From NCBI GenBank assembly GCA_934229535.1, contig CAKQDS010000020.1, positions 1 through 35,140 on the forward strand: DNA of 35,140 nt, in the 5' to 3' direction. Source of the stretch: an uncultured Anaeroplasmataceae bacterium. Lineage in GTDB: Bacteria > Bacillota_I > Bacilli_A > Acholeplasmatales > Anaeroplasmataceae. The translations under genes and the position numbers were made by a program. How positions within the stretch are numbered: position 1 is the first letter of the stretch; each line of letters opens with the position of its first letter. The notes beneath the pieces are model-generated. The model ran no database searches. It was given only the letters and a program-made list of their open reading frames with translations, and was not told where the DNA came from. Positions 1 through 7,633 of this stretch are shown piece after piece.

Positions 1-84
1 AGCGGAATTTAGTTCTACATTTTCTTTTCTTATTTTTTTCTACTATTTATAGCGGAATTTACTTTTTCAATTAACTGAAAAAAT

Positions 85-1983
85 TCATCCTAAATATAGC
101 ATAACGCTATCTCCTTCATTTATTTTTTCACCTGCTTCAGGAGATTGGTAAATAACCCTTTCCCCATTACCATAAATTGCTAATTTATAATTTTGAGGAT
201 ATTTAATATCATTTTTGTTGAAACCTACATAATTATCAACAGTATATTTTTTAGTATCTATAAAATAACGATCAATTCTATTAATTTGATTATTATAATC
301 CTTATCTATTTTTAAATATGGTAAGACCTGCTCTAATATTTTTCCAACAATAGGTGCAGCTACAACACCACCATATTGCACTGTATTTTTAGGATTATCA
401 ATTGCTAAAATCATTGCCACCCTTGGATTATTAGCTGGCGCCATCCCTAAAAAAGACAAAATATATTGATTAGAATAATGTCCATCGATAACAGTTTGAC
501 TAGTTCCAGTTTTTCCCATTACTCTCATGCCTTCAACATATCCACCTCTTCCTGTTCCACAAGCAACAACTCTTTCTAAAGCATAACGCATTATGCCTGC
601 TGTTTTATCGCTAACAACCCTTCTTCTTACTGTTCTTTTGGCTTCATATAAAATCTCTCCAGCTTCATTTACAATATTTTTTAAAACATATGGCTTTAAT
701 AATTCACCATTTGTAGCTGCAATTGCTGCCATACAAAGCTGAAGCTCTGTAGCTGAATTAGTTTGACCAAAGCTCATACAAGCAAGCTCAACAGGACCAG
801 CATATTTAGAATTTAAAATCAAACCACTGGCTTCACCAAGTAAATCAATATTTGTTTTTTCACCAAAGCCAAACTTATGAAGATACTCATAAAATTTTTT
901 TACGCCTATTCTTTCACCAATTGTCATAAAAAAAGGGTTACAGGAATTCTCAATACATTCAAGAGCAGTTTCACTTTTATGGCCACCACTTTTCCAGCAT
1001 CTAATTTTTCGATCCTCAACATTTTTATAGCCTGCACAATAAAATTGCTCATTTAAATTAAAAGCATTTTCTTCAATCCCCATTGCATAGGTTGCAATTT
1101 TAAATGTTGAACCAGGCTCATATGCATAAAAAATCGGCAAATTTCTACTATATATTTCTTCATCATAGTTTTGATAATTACTAGGATCATAAAAAGGATA
1201 GGAGCTCATAGCTAATATTCCTCCATCAACAACATCAACCATTAAAGCCATAACCCTATCAGGATTATAATCATTTACAATATTTTTAATTTGATTATCA
1301 ATAATTTGCGCAATTTCAATATCAAATGATAGATATAAATCCATACCTTTCGCAGAATTATTATAGATACTCGTTGCATCATTCATTAAGTTTCCCTTAG
1401 CATCGGTATATATTTTAAGTTCACCCTTAACTGGCTTTAAATAATCATTATAGAGATATTCAATACCACTTAAGCCATCATTATCAATTCCACAAAAGCC
1501 AAGCGCTTGAGCAAGCGTGCTCTTATAAGGATAATGTCTAATTGAATCACTAACAATATATATACCCTCAAGCCTTAATTTATTAATATCCATAGCCTTA
1601 GTATAGCTAATTTTTCTTCCTTCAGGCTTTATAATTTCTATACTATTATTTTTAAGTAAATGATTATAAATTAATTTTTCATCGCATTCCAAAATCTTTG
1701 CTAGACTTCTTGCAGCATTTTCCTTTTCTTTTACCTGCTTATTTATACTTGCAACGCTAATAGCTAGTTCATTAGAAACAATTATCTTACCATTTCTATC
1801 ATAAATTATTCCTCTAGCTGAATTAATAGGAATATCTCTACTCCAAAGCTCATTAGCTAAATCTTCAATTTTATAAATCATAACAAATCCTATATATCCA
1901 AGTCTAATAAATAAAAATGAAAATAATAAAGAGAACATAATAAAAGTTATAAAAATCCTTTTTTTTAGCAAATGAAGCTGCAT
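85..1983 (-). CDS. Class B penicillin-binding protein (SpoVD/PBP2x-like transpeptidase with one PASTA domain)
   Basis: This is a D,D-transpeptidase that cross-links peptidoglycan outside the membrane. One N-terminal membrane anchor spans about residues 9-36, followed by the PBP dimerisation domain with an ARGIIYDRNG motif near residue 56. The transpeptidase domain has all three active-site motifs: STFK (292-295, catalytic Ser292), SCN (347-349) and KTG (491-493). Residues about 582-632 form a single PASTA domain. The 632-residue length suits the SpoVD/PBP2x/FtsI group. The ATG at 1983 follows a weak GGTGAT ribosome site, and the stop is TGA. The upstream neighbour is not a recognisable ftsL and the downstream side is cut by the window edge, so whether it serves septation or sporulation cannot be decided. 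Confidence 0.93.
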   Translation of the reverse strand: MQLHLLKKRIFITFIMFSLLFSFLFIRLGYIGFVMIYKIEDLANELWSRDIPINSARGIIYDRNGKIIVSNELAISVASINKQVKEKENAARSLAKILECDEKLIYNHLLKNNSIEIIKPEGRKISYTKAMDINKLRLEGIYIVSDSIRHYPYKSTLAQALGFCGIDNDGLSGIEYLYNDYLKPVKGELKIYTDAKGNLMNDATSIYNNSAKGMDLYLSFDIEIAQIIDNQIKNIVNDYNPDRVMALMVDVVDGGILAMSSYPFYDPSNYQNYDEEIYSRNLPIFYAYEPGSTFKIATYAMGIEENAFNLNEQFYCAGYKNVEDRKIRCWKSGGHKSETALECIENSCNPFFMTIGERIGVKKFYEYLHKFGFGEKTNIDLLGEASGLILNSKYAGPVELACMSFGQTNSATELQLCMAAIAATNGELLKPYVLKNIVNEAGEILYEAKRTVRRRVVSDKTAGIMRYALERVVACGTGRGGYVEGMRVMGKTGTSQTVIDGHYSNQYILSFLGMAPANNPRVAMILAIDNPKNTVQYGGVVAAPIVGKILEQVLPYLKIDKDYNNQINRIDRYFIDTKKYTVDNYVGFNKNDIKYPQNYKLAIYGNGERVIYQSPEAGEKINEGDSVMLYLG

Positions 1984-2038
1984 AAAATCACCAATAAAGC
2001 ATATGCATTTAATTTTAAAAAAATACGTAGACTATTAT

Positions 2039-2275
2039 CTACATATTTTTCATAATTTTTTTAGCCTTAATAATAATTATTGCAGCAACATCATTTGAAG
2101 CATCTAAATATAGCTCATAGTTATTTCTATCTGACCAACTTCTATTAATAATTAATGCATAACACTTTTTACGTGATTCATCAGATTTTCTAATATTTTT
2201 AATCATCATTTTCAAGATAACCATATATTTAATTGAATATAGTGTTTTTTCTAATCGCTTGTAAGAATCTTTCAT
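2039..2275 (-). CDS. Doubtful small ORF, 78 codons, function unknown
   Basis: I do not recognise this product. It is Lys-rich and basic, with a short hydrophobic run (AAIIIIKAKKI) near the C-terminus and no clear domain. The ATG at 2275 has no convincing Shine-Dalgarno sequence; GTGG lies about 8 nt upstream. A strong terminator hairpin of the upstream gene ends only about 22 nt before it, which leaves little room for a promoter. It may be a gene remnant, a chance ORF, or a real small gene read by leaky termination. It fills most of the otherwise empty gap between the transpeptidase and the EAL gene. Confidence 0.3.
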   Translation of the reverse strand: MKDSYKRLEKTLYSIKYMVILKMMIKNIRKSDESRKKCYALIINRSWSDRNNYELYLDASNDVAAIIIIKAKKIMKNM

Positions 2276-2299
2276 ATTGTATAGCCACTAATGAAAAAA

Positions 2300-2331
2300 T
2301 GTGCAAATCCATATCAACTGGATTTACACAT
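2300..2331 (-). terminator. Intrinsic terminator of the EAL-domain gene
   Basis: Arms GTGCAAATCC and GGATTTACAC form a 10-bp stem with one mismatch around an ATATCAACT-type loop. On the minus strand the stem is followed by a run of six T (about 2294-2299). It lies about 40 nt past the stop of the GGDEF/EAL gene. Confidence 0.8.
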
Positions 2332-2371
2332 TTGTTACACGTTGTAAAATTATTATTTCATATGTTTTTTA

Positions 2372-5023
2372 TTATTTTTTTTCATTATCTAAATAGGTAA
2401 TAACAATAGATACATACCTACCTTCAATACTATATGCTTGAAGGCATAAATTTTTATTATTATTTTTTACAAGCTTATTAAAGCTTGATCCATTAATCAA
2501 AACATCATTCAAACTATCAAGTAGCTCACTTCGCCAATTTGAATATATATCACTCATTCTTTTTAGTGTTGCCTTAGATGCCTTTAACCCAGATGCTTCT
2601 AAAAATGACGGATTACAATAATAAATAATATAATCATCAATTTCGTTACTATCATTATAATGAGGCCCAACAATAACTACACAAACCGGACTCTTATTAA
2701 AGCACTGATGAATGTCCTTAAACGTTGAAAATATCAATTTATTTTGATTACTTGATGTCCAAAATTCAACAAACGAAGAAACCTCTATTCCCTTCAAAAA
2801 TTCTACAAAATCACCCTCAGATAGTGGGCGTGAATAATAATAACCTTGAATTAAATCACAATCCATTTGACTTAACAATTCACATTGCTCCTTAGTTTCA
2901 ACACCCTCCGCTATTACTGGCATATGAATTTTGTGAGCCATCGCAATAATTGAATTCAATATTTCCTTTGCTTTATAATTATTTAAATCACCATTAATAA
3001 ATTTCATATCCATTTTTAACACATCAATAGGAATTTCCTTTAAGGTATTAAATGAAGAATAGCCGGAACCAAAATCATCCATTTCAATAATGAAATGATA
3101 TTTATGGAGTTCATCAACCTTGTCAATAATCATCTTTCTATCGCTTGCAAAGGCTGATTCCGTTATCTCTAATTTTAAATTTTTAGGTGCTATTTCATAT
3201 TTAGTTATTAAGTCAACTAAAAAACTACAAACATCCATCTGATAAAAATCATTTACAGAAATGTTAATCGAAATTGAAAGATTTGGATATTTCCCATGCC
3301 ATTTATTTAAAAATATACAGGACTCTTCCCAAACATACTTATCTAATTTTGTTATAAGCATATGCTCTTCAAACAAGGGAATAAATTCTCCAGGAGAAAC
3401 CATTCCATATTTTGGATGAAGCCATCTAACCAGTGCCTCAGCACCTACAAGTCTATTATCATATGAATTAATTTGAGGCTGATAATACACTAAGAACTCA
3501 TGTTGCTCTATTGCTCTATCTATATCAATTAAAAGCTGATTTCTTTTAATAATCATTCCCTCAACATCATCATTATAATATCCCACATTTACATTTATTT
3601 TATTCTTTATATAATTTAAAGTTGCAAGACATTTTTTAACTGTATCATCTAAATTATCATCGCATTCCTTGCAAACACCAATTTTAACATTAATTGGTAG
3701 TTCTTTTATTTGTGATGTAACATTTTCGAGAATCATTTTTTGTAAACAATTATAATCAACAGTATTTTTTTTAGATAAAACAACAAATTTATCAGCACTA
3801 ATTCTCGCATAGATTTTAAAGTAATTAACACTCACATTATTCAAGGTTTCTGCAGCCTTAATTAAACAAAAATCACCTTGATTACTACCAAAAACATTGT
3901 TTATAAGCTTAAAATCTGTAAAATTGATAACAGCCATCTCATATAAACTAAGTTCGTCAGTCATTTGACTATATTTCTTATTAAAGTAATTATTATTATA
4001 AATCTTAGTCAACTCATCATGTGATGAATAATATTCTTCATTTTTTTCTTTAATTTCCCTTAGTGTTACATCTTCTAATAAATATAAATATGCCTCAACA
4101 CGATTCTTATAATCTAAAAAAATCTTTTTGTTTGATGAAAAATATACTTCATTATTATTATATTTAATAACTGAAACCTTATTTTCCAACTCTACAAAGC
4201 TAAACCTTTCAACAAACTCTTTTTTATTCAAATCCTTAATGTCACTTCCAAGTAAGGTTGTTGCACGTTCATTAACATAAATAGAATTTTGATTTGCATC
4301 AAAGGCAATTATACAATCAAGCATATTATTCATTATCATATCTTCTATTTTCTTTGTTAAAAGCATTGGTGAATAAATAAAAAAGAAATAATACATAATA
4401 ATAATTGCAGATGAATATATCAAAATTGAATAATCAATTTTTGAAGCAAAAACAAATAAGATTATTTTTAAAATACCAATTAAGCTCATCAGTGAAAGAG
4501 AAATTAAATATTTAGTTTTATAGCATTTAGCTGATGATATTGTTTTAGTTAGCAATAAAGATATATTAAACAAATACATAACTAGGCATAAAACTATATG
4601 ATAAATAAAAAAGCCATTTAGTTCTATATTTAAATAAGCGCCACTTTCATCATAAGCTTTTAAATATCCTCCATTTCTAATATTAAAAATCATAAGAATC
4701 ACATCTAAAATTATTAAAATGAATAATGTATCACTTACAAATATATTACGCTTATTACCAATATAGGCTTCAATAAAGGCTAAAACTAAAAACAAAATAA
4801 AATCAGTACAAATAAATGACAGTGATAAAAAAATTTGCATTTCTTGTGCATTTTGTGAATGTAGAAATCCGATATATATTAAATTTGAAATAATAGTACA
4901 TATGCATATTAATAAAAATGATGTTTTATTCTTTATATTCTTGTTTTTTGTACATAATATCATAATCATTATAACTAGTATCGATGCAATAATATATAAT
5001 ATCATATATCCTAAATTATACAT
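2372..5023 (-). CDS. Membrane-bound cyclic-di-GMP phosphodiesterase (7TM-PAS-degenerate GGDEF-EAL-PAS)
   Basis: This predicted enzyme hydrolyses c-di-GMP and is tethered to the membrane. Residues 1-220 hold about seven hydrophobic segments, resembling the 7TM sensory region of histidine kinases. A PAS-like domain follows (about 225-325). The GGDEF domain (about 330-490) is degenerate: the signature is SADKF at 409-413, so cyclase activity is not expected. The EAL domain (about 500-745) keeps the catalytic set: E529 of EALVRW, N587, E619, DDFG at 649-652, K670, E706 and Q726. A C-terminal stretch (about 780-880) looks like a second PAS domain. The ATG at 5023 has AAGGAG 9 nt upstream, and the gene is monocistronic. 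The sequence supports phosphodiesterase activity well; the signal it senses is unknown. Confidence 0.9.
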   Translation of the reverse strand: MYNLGYMILYIIASILVIMIMILCTKNKNIKNKTSFLLICICTIISNLIYIGFLHSQNAQEMQIFLSLSFICTDFILFLVLAFIEAYIGNKRNIFVSDTLFILIILDVILMIFNIRNGGYLKAYDESGAYLNIELNGFFIYHIVLCLVMYLFNISLLLTKTISSAKCYKTKYLISLSLMSLIGILKIILFVFASKIDYSILIYSSAIIIMYYFFFIYSPMLLTKKIEDMIMNNMLDCIIAFDANQNSIYVNERATTLLGSDIKDLNKKEFVERFSFVELENKVSVIKYNNNEVYFSSNKKIFLDYKNRVEAYLYLLEDVTLREIKEKNEEYYSSHDELTKIYNNNYFNKKYSQMTDELSLYEMAVINFTDFKLINNVFGSNQGDFCLIKAAETLNNVSVNYFKIYARISADKFVVLSKKNTVDYNCLQKMILENVTSQIKELPINVKIGVCKECDDNLDDTVKKCLATLNYIKNKINVNVGYYNDDVEGMIIKRNQLLIDIDRAIEQHEFLVYYQPQINSYDNRLVGAEALVRWLHPKYGMVSPGEFIPLFEEHMLITKLDKYVWEESCIFLNKWHGKYPNLSISINISVNDFYQMDVCSFLVDLITKYEIAPKNLKLEITESAFASDRKMIIDKVDELHKYHFIIEMDDFGSGYSSFNTLKEIPIDVLKMDMKFINGDLNNYKAKEILNSIIAMAHKIHMPVIAEGVETKEQCELLSQMDCDLIQGYYYSRPLSEGDFVEFLKGIEVSSFVEFWTSSNQNKLIFSTFKDIHQCFNKSPVCVVIVGPHYNDSNEIDDYIIYYCNPSFLEASGLKASKATLKRMSDIYSNWRSELLDSLNDVLINGSSFNKLVKNNNKNLCLQAYSIEGRYVSIVITYLDNEKK

Positions 5024-5049
5024 ATGTTCTCATCTCCTTACCTATTACT

Positions 5050-5058
5050 ATTTTAACA
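5050..5058 (-). promoter_or_regulatory. Probable extended -10 promoter of the EAL gene
   Basis: On the minus strand TGT-TAAAAT forms an extended -10 about 27 nt before the ATG. No good -35 is visible; TTTTCT lies 17 nt upstream. Moderate support only. Confidence 0.4.
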
Positions 5059-5097
5059 TATTTCGACATACAAGAAAATGTTTTTTTTAATGTAAGC

Positions 5098-5124
5098 AAA
5101 AAAAAGTCAGTTCATTGAACTGAC
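5098..5124 (-). terminator. Intrinsic terminator of groESL
   Basis: A perfect 9-bp inverted repeat (GTCAGTTCA / TGAACTGAC, 5106-5124) with a very tight loop is followed on the minus strand by eight T. It lies 16 nt beyond the groEL stop codon. Confidence 0.85.
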
Positions 5125-5140
5125 AATTTTTAAGTCTATT

Positions 5141-6751
5141 CTAGTACATTGAAGGAGTTGAATTATTTTCCTTATTGTCCTTAACAATACCAACAGCAGC
5201 CTCAGTAGTTAAGAATAATCCAGCTATACTTGCTGCATTTAAAATAGCACTACGTGTAACCTTAGTTGGATCTACAATGCCAGAAGCAAACATATCAACC
5301 CATTTACCATTTTTAGCATCAAATCCCATATCACCAGTTTGCTTTAATTGCTCTTCAACAATATTCTTTCCACTAAAACCAGAATTTTCAGCAATTTGAT
5401 ACATTGGTTCAGATAAGGCATCTAAAACAACATTCATACCTCTTTGGATATCAACAACATCACTATGAAGCTCATCCTTAATTTCACGTGAAATGTTTAC
5501 AAGTGATGCTCCACCACCTATAACAATACCCTCGCTAACAGCAGCCTTAGTAGCATTTAACGCATCCTCAATTCTTAACTTCTTTTCTTTTAACTCAGAT
5601 TCAGTTGTTGCACCAACCTTAATTAAGGCAACACCATTTTGAAGCTTAGCAAGTCTTGTTCTTAATTGATCACGTTCAACCTTACTTTTAGCCTCATCAG
5701 CTAAAGCTAAAACATTGTTAATATGCTCCTTAACAGCCTCCTTATCACCATTTCCATCAATAATAGTTGTTGAATCCTTTTCAACAATTATCTTCTTAGC
5801 TGAACCAAGATCATCCATAGTAATGTCCTTTAAAGCCATATTTAAATCCTTATCAAAGAATTTAGCACCAACAAGAACAGCAATATCAGTTAATGTTGCA
5901 CGCTGTGTATCACCAAAGCCAGGAGCCTTAGTAGCAACAACATTAAAAGTACCTCTCATCTTATTTAATACAATTGTCGAAACAACCTCTTGCTCAATAT
6001 CCTCAGCAATAATAAATAATGGCTTATGAGCTTGAACAATTTGCTCTAGAATTGGTAAAATATCTTGAATTGAAGAAATCTTTTGATTAGTTACTAAAAT
6101 AAGGGGATTTTCCATAGTTATAGATGTTTTATCAACATCACTAATCATATAAGGAGAAATATAACCCTTATCATATTTTAAGCCTTGTGCTACCTCAAGA
6201 GATGTTTCAAAGCCTTTAGATTCATCAACATTTATTACGCCATCCTTACCAACAGTAGCCATTGCTTTAGCAATAATTTTACCAATTTCAGCACTACCTG
6301 AAGAAATAGTTGCAACAGATTCTATATCATTATTTGTTTCAATAACCTTTGAATGACTTAATAGCTTATCACTAACAAGCTTTGCTGCCTTATCAATACC
6401 TTCACGCATCAAGACAGGATTTGCACCCTTATCAACCGCATTCAAGCCATGATGAATCATACTTTGAGCTAATACTGTAGCAGTAGTTGTTCCATCTCCA
6501 GCTACATCATTAGTATTATTAGCAACCTCATAAATAAGCTTTGCGCCCATATTCTTAAATGAATCATCAAATTCAATTTCCTTTGCAATGGAAACACCAT
6601 CATTTGTAATAAGTGGTGAACCATAACCCTTGTCTAAAACAACATTACGTCCTTTAGGACCCAAAGTTGCCTTTACTGTATTTGCCAAAAGATCAATACC
6701 CTCAAGCATTGACTCCTTTGCTTGACTTCCAAATCTAATTTCCTTTGCCAT
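5141..6751 (-). CDS. groL: Chaperonin GroEL (60 kDa, Hsp60)
   Basis: This ATP-driven folding chamber subunit works with GroES in the cytoplasm. The N-terminus MAKEIRFG is typical. The nucleotide-site residues are present: D51 in TNDGV and GDGTTT at 85-90. The EDALNATKAAVSEG and GIVIGGG motifs of the C-terminal equatorial part are also present. I chose the ATG at 6751 because AGGAG sits 8 nt before it; the in-frame GTG at 6760 is directly against that ribosome site. The product is 536 residues, slightly short because the usual Gly-Gly-Met tail is replaced by a polar end (NNSTPSMY). It lies 11 nt after groES, in one transcript, with a strong terminator behind it. Confidence 0.98.
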   Translation of the reverse strand: MAKEIRFGSQAKESMLEGIDLLANTVKATLGPKGRNVVLDKGYGSPLITNDGVSIAKEIEFDDSFKNMGAKLIYEVANNTNDVAGDGTTTATVLAQSMIHHGLNAVDKGANPVLMREGIDKAAKLVSDKLLSHSKVIETNNDIESVATISSGSAEIGKIIAKAMATVGKDGVINVDESKGFETSLEVAQGLKYDKGYISPYMISDVDKTSITMENPLILVTNQKISSIQDILPILEQIVQAHKPLFIIAEDIEQEVVSTIVLNKMRGTFNVVATKAPGFGDTQRATLTDIAVLVGAKFFDKDLNMALKDITMDDLGSAKKIIVEKDSTTIIDGNGDKEAVKEHINNVLALADEAKSKVERDQLRTRLAKLQNGVALIKVGATTESELKEKKLRIEDALNATKAAVSEGIVIGGGASLVNISREIKDELHSDVVDIQRGMNVVLDALSEPMYQIAENSGFSGKNIVEEQLKQTGDMGFDAKNGKWVDMFASGIVDPTKVTRSAILNAASIAGLFLTTEAAVGIVKDNKENNSTPSMY

Positions 6752-6762
6752 ATTAATCACTC

Positions 6763-7044
6763 CTATTCAATGACAGCTAGTATATCTTTACTAGATACAA
6801 TTAAATATTCTTCATTGTCTACTTTAACCTTTGTAGGACTATAGCTCTTATAAACTACCTTTTCACCTACACGTACATCTACACTAATGCGCTCACCCTT
6901 ATCGTTTATTGCGCCCTCTCCAACTGCAACAACTGTAGCATATTCAGTCTCTTCTTCCTTTTGACTTAAAACAATACCACTTGCAGTTTGATTAACAACC
7001 TTTTCCTTCTTTAAAACTACATTATCATTTAATGGTCTTATCAT
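6763..7044 (-). CDS. groS: Co-chaperonin GroES (10 kDa)
   Basis: This is the lid of the GroEL chamber. The 93 residues begin MIRPLNDNVVLKK and contain a mobile-loop segment (about NQTASGIVLSQKEEE) and the VGEKVVYKSYS / EEYLIV pattern of the Cpn10 fold. The start at 7044 is set by GGAGG 7 nt upstream; a longer upstream reading would run through the CIRCE operator and is unlikely. It is first in the groES-groEL operon, with a consensus promoter and CIRCE element just ahead, so HrcA repression is expected. hrcA is not in this window. Confidence 0.97.
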   Translation of the reverse strand: MIRPLNDNVVLKKEKVVNQTASGIVLSQKEEETEYATVVAVGEGAINDKGERISVDVRVGEKVVYKSYSPTKVKVDNEEYLIVSSKDILAVIE

Positions 7045-7062
7045 TTTAATACCTCCAGTTTT

Positions 7063-7089
7063 TTGGCACTTGCTTATATCAAGTGCTAA
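7063..7089. promoter_or_regulatory. CIRCE operator (HrcA binding site)
   Basis: The arms TTGGCACTT and AAGTGCTAA are separated by exactly 9 nt (GCTTATATC). This matches the CIRCE consensus TTAGCACTC-N9-GAGTGCTAA in layout and nearly in sequence, with only one mismatch between the arms. It lies just downstream of the groES start of transcription and upstream of its ribosome site, the usual place for HrcA control. Confidence 0.92.
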
Positions 7090-7099
7090 TACATATATA

Positions 7100-7127
7100 A
7101 TTATAGTCTTATTTTGCACTCTGTCAA
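7100..7127 (-). promoter_or_regulatory. Sigma-A promoter of groESL
   Basis: Minus-strand TTGACA (7122-7127) and TATAAT (7100-7105) are spaced by 16 bp; both boxes are perfect consensus. Transcription would start near 7093, just ahead of the CIRCE element. Confidence 0.9.
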
Positions 7128-7136
7128 TACATTTGC

Positions 7137-7184
7137 CAAAAAAAGATAAAAAAAGACCATTTCAGTAAAATCTACTAAAATGGT
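7137..7184 (-). terminator. Intrinsic terminator after the 92-residue protein gene
   Basis: A stem is formed by ACCATTTCAGTA and TACTAAAATGGT (7156-7184) with minor mismatches. On the minus strand it is followed by a T-rich tract from 7154 leftwards. It starts 3 nt past the stop at 7187 and separates this gene from groESL. Confidence 0.75.
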
Positions 7185-7186
7185 TC

Positions 7187-7471
7187 TTAACATTCTTCAT
7201 TTGTTAATGCTTCAAAGGTTACGCCCTCAAGTCTTATGACACCACGCCAAAAATCTGACAATAAATATGATATAAGCTCCTTATGAGTATCACCAAGCAT
7301 AAATTCAAAGGTAGCAGTATTATCAGTAACCAATAATAATTTACCCTTTCTTATCTTTTTATGCTTATCCTCAACATTAATAACTCCAATAATTTCATTA
7401 ATATGTTTTTTTAAATTGCTAATAATAGCTTCTTTAGTATCAGCAAAGGAAATTTTTTCTATTTTTTTCAT
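7187..7471 (-). CDS. Conserved-looking hypothetical protein, 92 residues
   Basis: I do not recognise this family. It is a soluble, mixed alpha/beta, Lys/Glu-rich protein with no signal peptide or membrane segment. It carries an even-looking core (KGKLLLVTDNTATFEFML) and a C-terminal RGVIRLEGVTF segment. The start at 7471 is chosen because GGGAG lies 8 nt upstream. Reading from 7537 instead would place the start inside a 12-bp perfect hairpin. A consensus promoter, a long structured leader and a terminator enclose it, so it is a single-gene transcription unit. These flanking signals are good evidence that it is a real gene. Confidence 0.7.
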   Translation of the reverse strand: MKKIEKISFADTKEAIISNLKKHINEIIGVINVEDKHKKIRKGKLLLVTDNTATFEFMLGDTHKELISYLLSDFWRGVIRLEGVTFEALTNEEC

Positions 7472-7488
7472 CAAAACTACTCCCTTCC

Positions 7489-7554
7489 AATCTATAAAAT
7501 AAAACAGTGTGGCTATATGAACGATGTCTAATGCCACACTGTTTATAATAGATT
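7489..7554 (-). promoter_or_regulatory. Structured 5' leader: long hairpin before the 92-residue protein
   Basis: The core stem is perfect over 12 bp (AAACAGTGTGGC at 7502-7513 with GCCACACTGTTT at 7533-7544) and has a 19-nt loop. Outer pairs AATCTAT (7489-7495) and ATAGATT (7548-7554) extend it to roughly 20 bp with a small internal loop. On the transcript the 3' arm runs into TTTTATTTTAT and ends beside the Shine-Dalgarno sequence. It could be a transcription attenuator or a translational control element. The structure is read directly from the sequence; its role is inferred. Confidence 0.65.
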
Positions 7555-7580
7555 AGTTAATTTATTGACTTCATAAAAGT

Positions 7581-7609
7581 ATTATATCATAAATATTTAC
7601 AAATGTCAA
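7581..7609 (-). promoter_or_regulatory. Sigma-A promoter of the 92-residue protein gene
   Basis: Minus-strand TTGACA (7604-7609) and TATAAT (7581-7586) are separated by 17 bp. Both boxes are perfect. The -35 box is also one arm of an inverted repeat TGTCAAA (7604-7610) / TTTGACA (7625-7631) directly after the GH28 stop codon. Confidence 0.85.
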
Positions 7610-7633
7610 ATATAATTTACTTTTTTTGACAAA

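Noticed and set aside
5175..6029. Plus-strand ORFs opposite groEL
   Set aside because: They are antisense shadows of a highly conserved gene, lack ribosome sites and resemble no known protein.
7604..7631. Terminator for GH28 formed by TGTCAAA / TTTGACA
   Set aside because: The stem is only 7 AT-rich pairs and lacks a clear T-tract in the right place; one arm is the -35 box of the next promoter.
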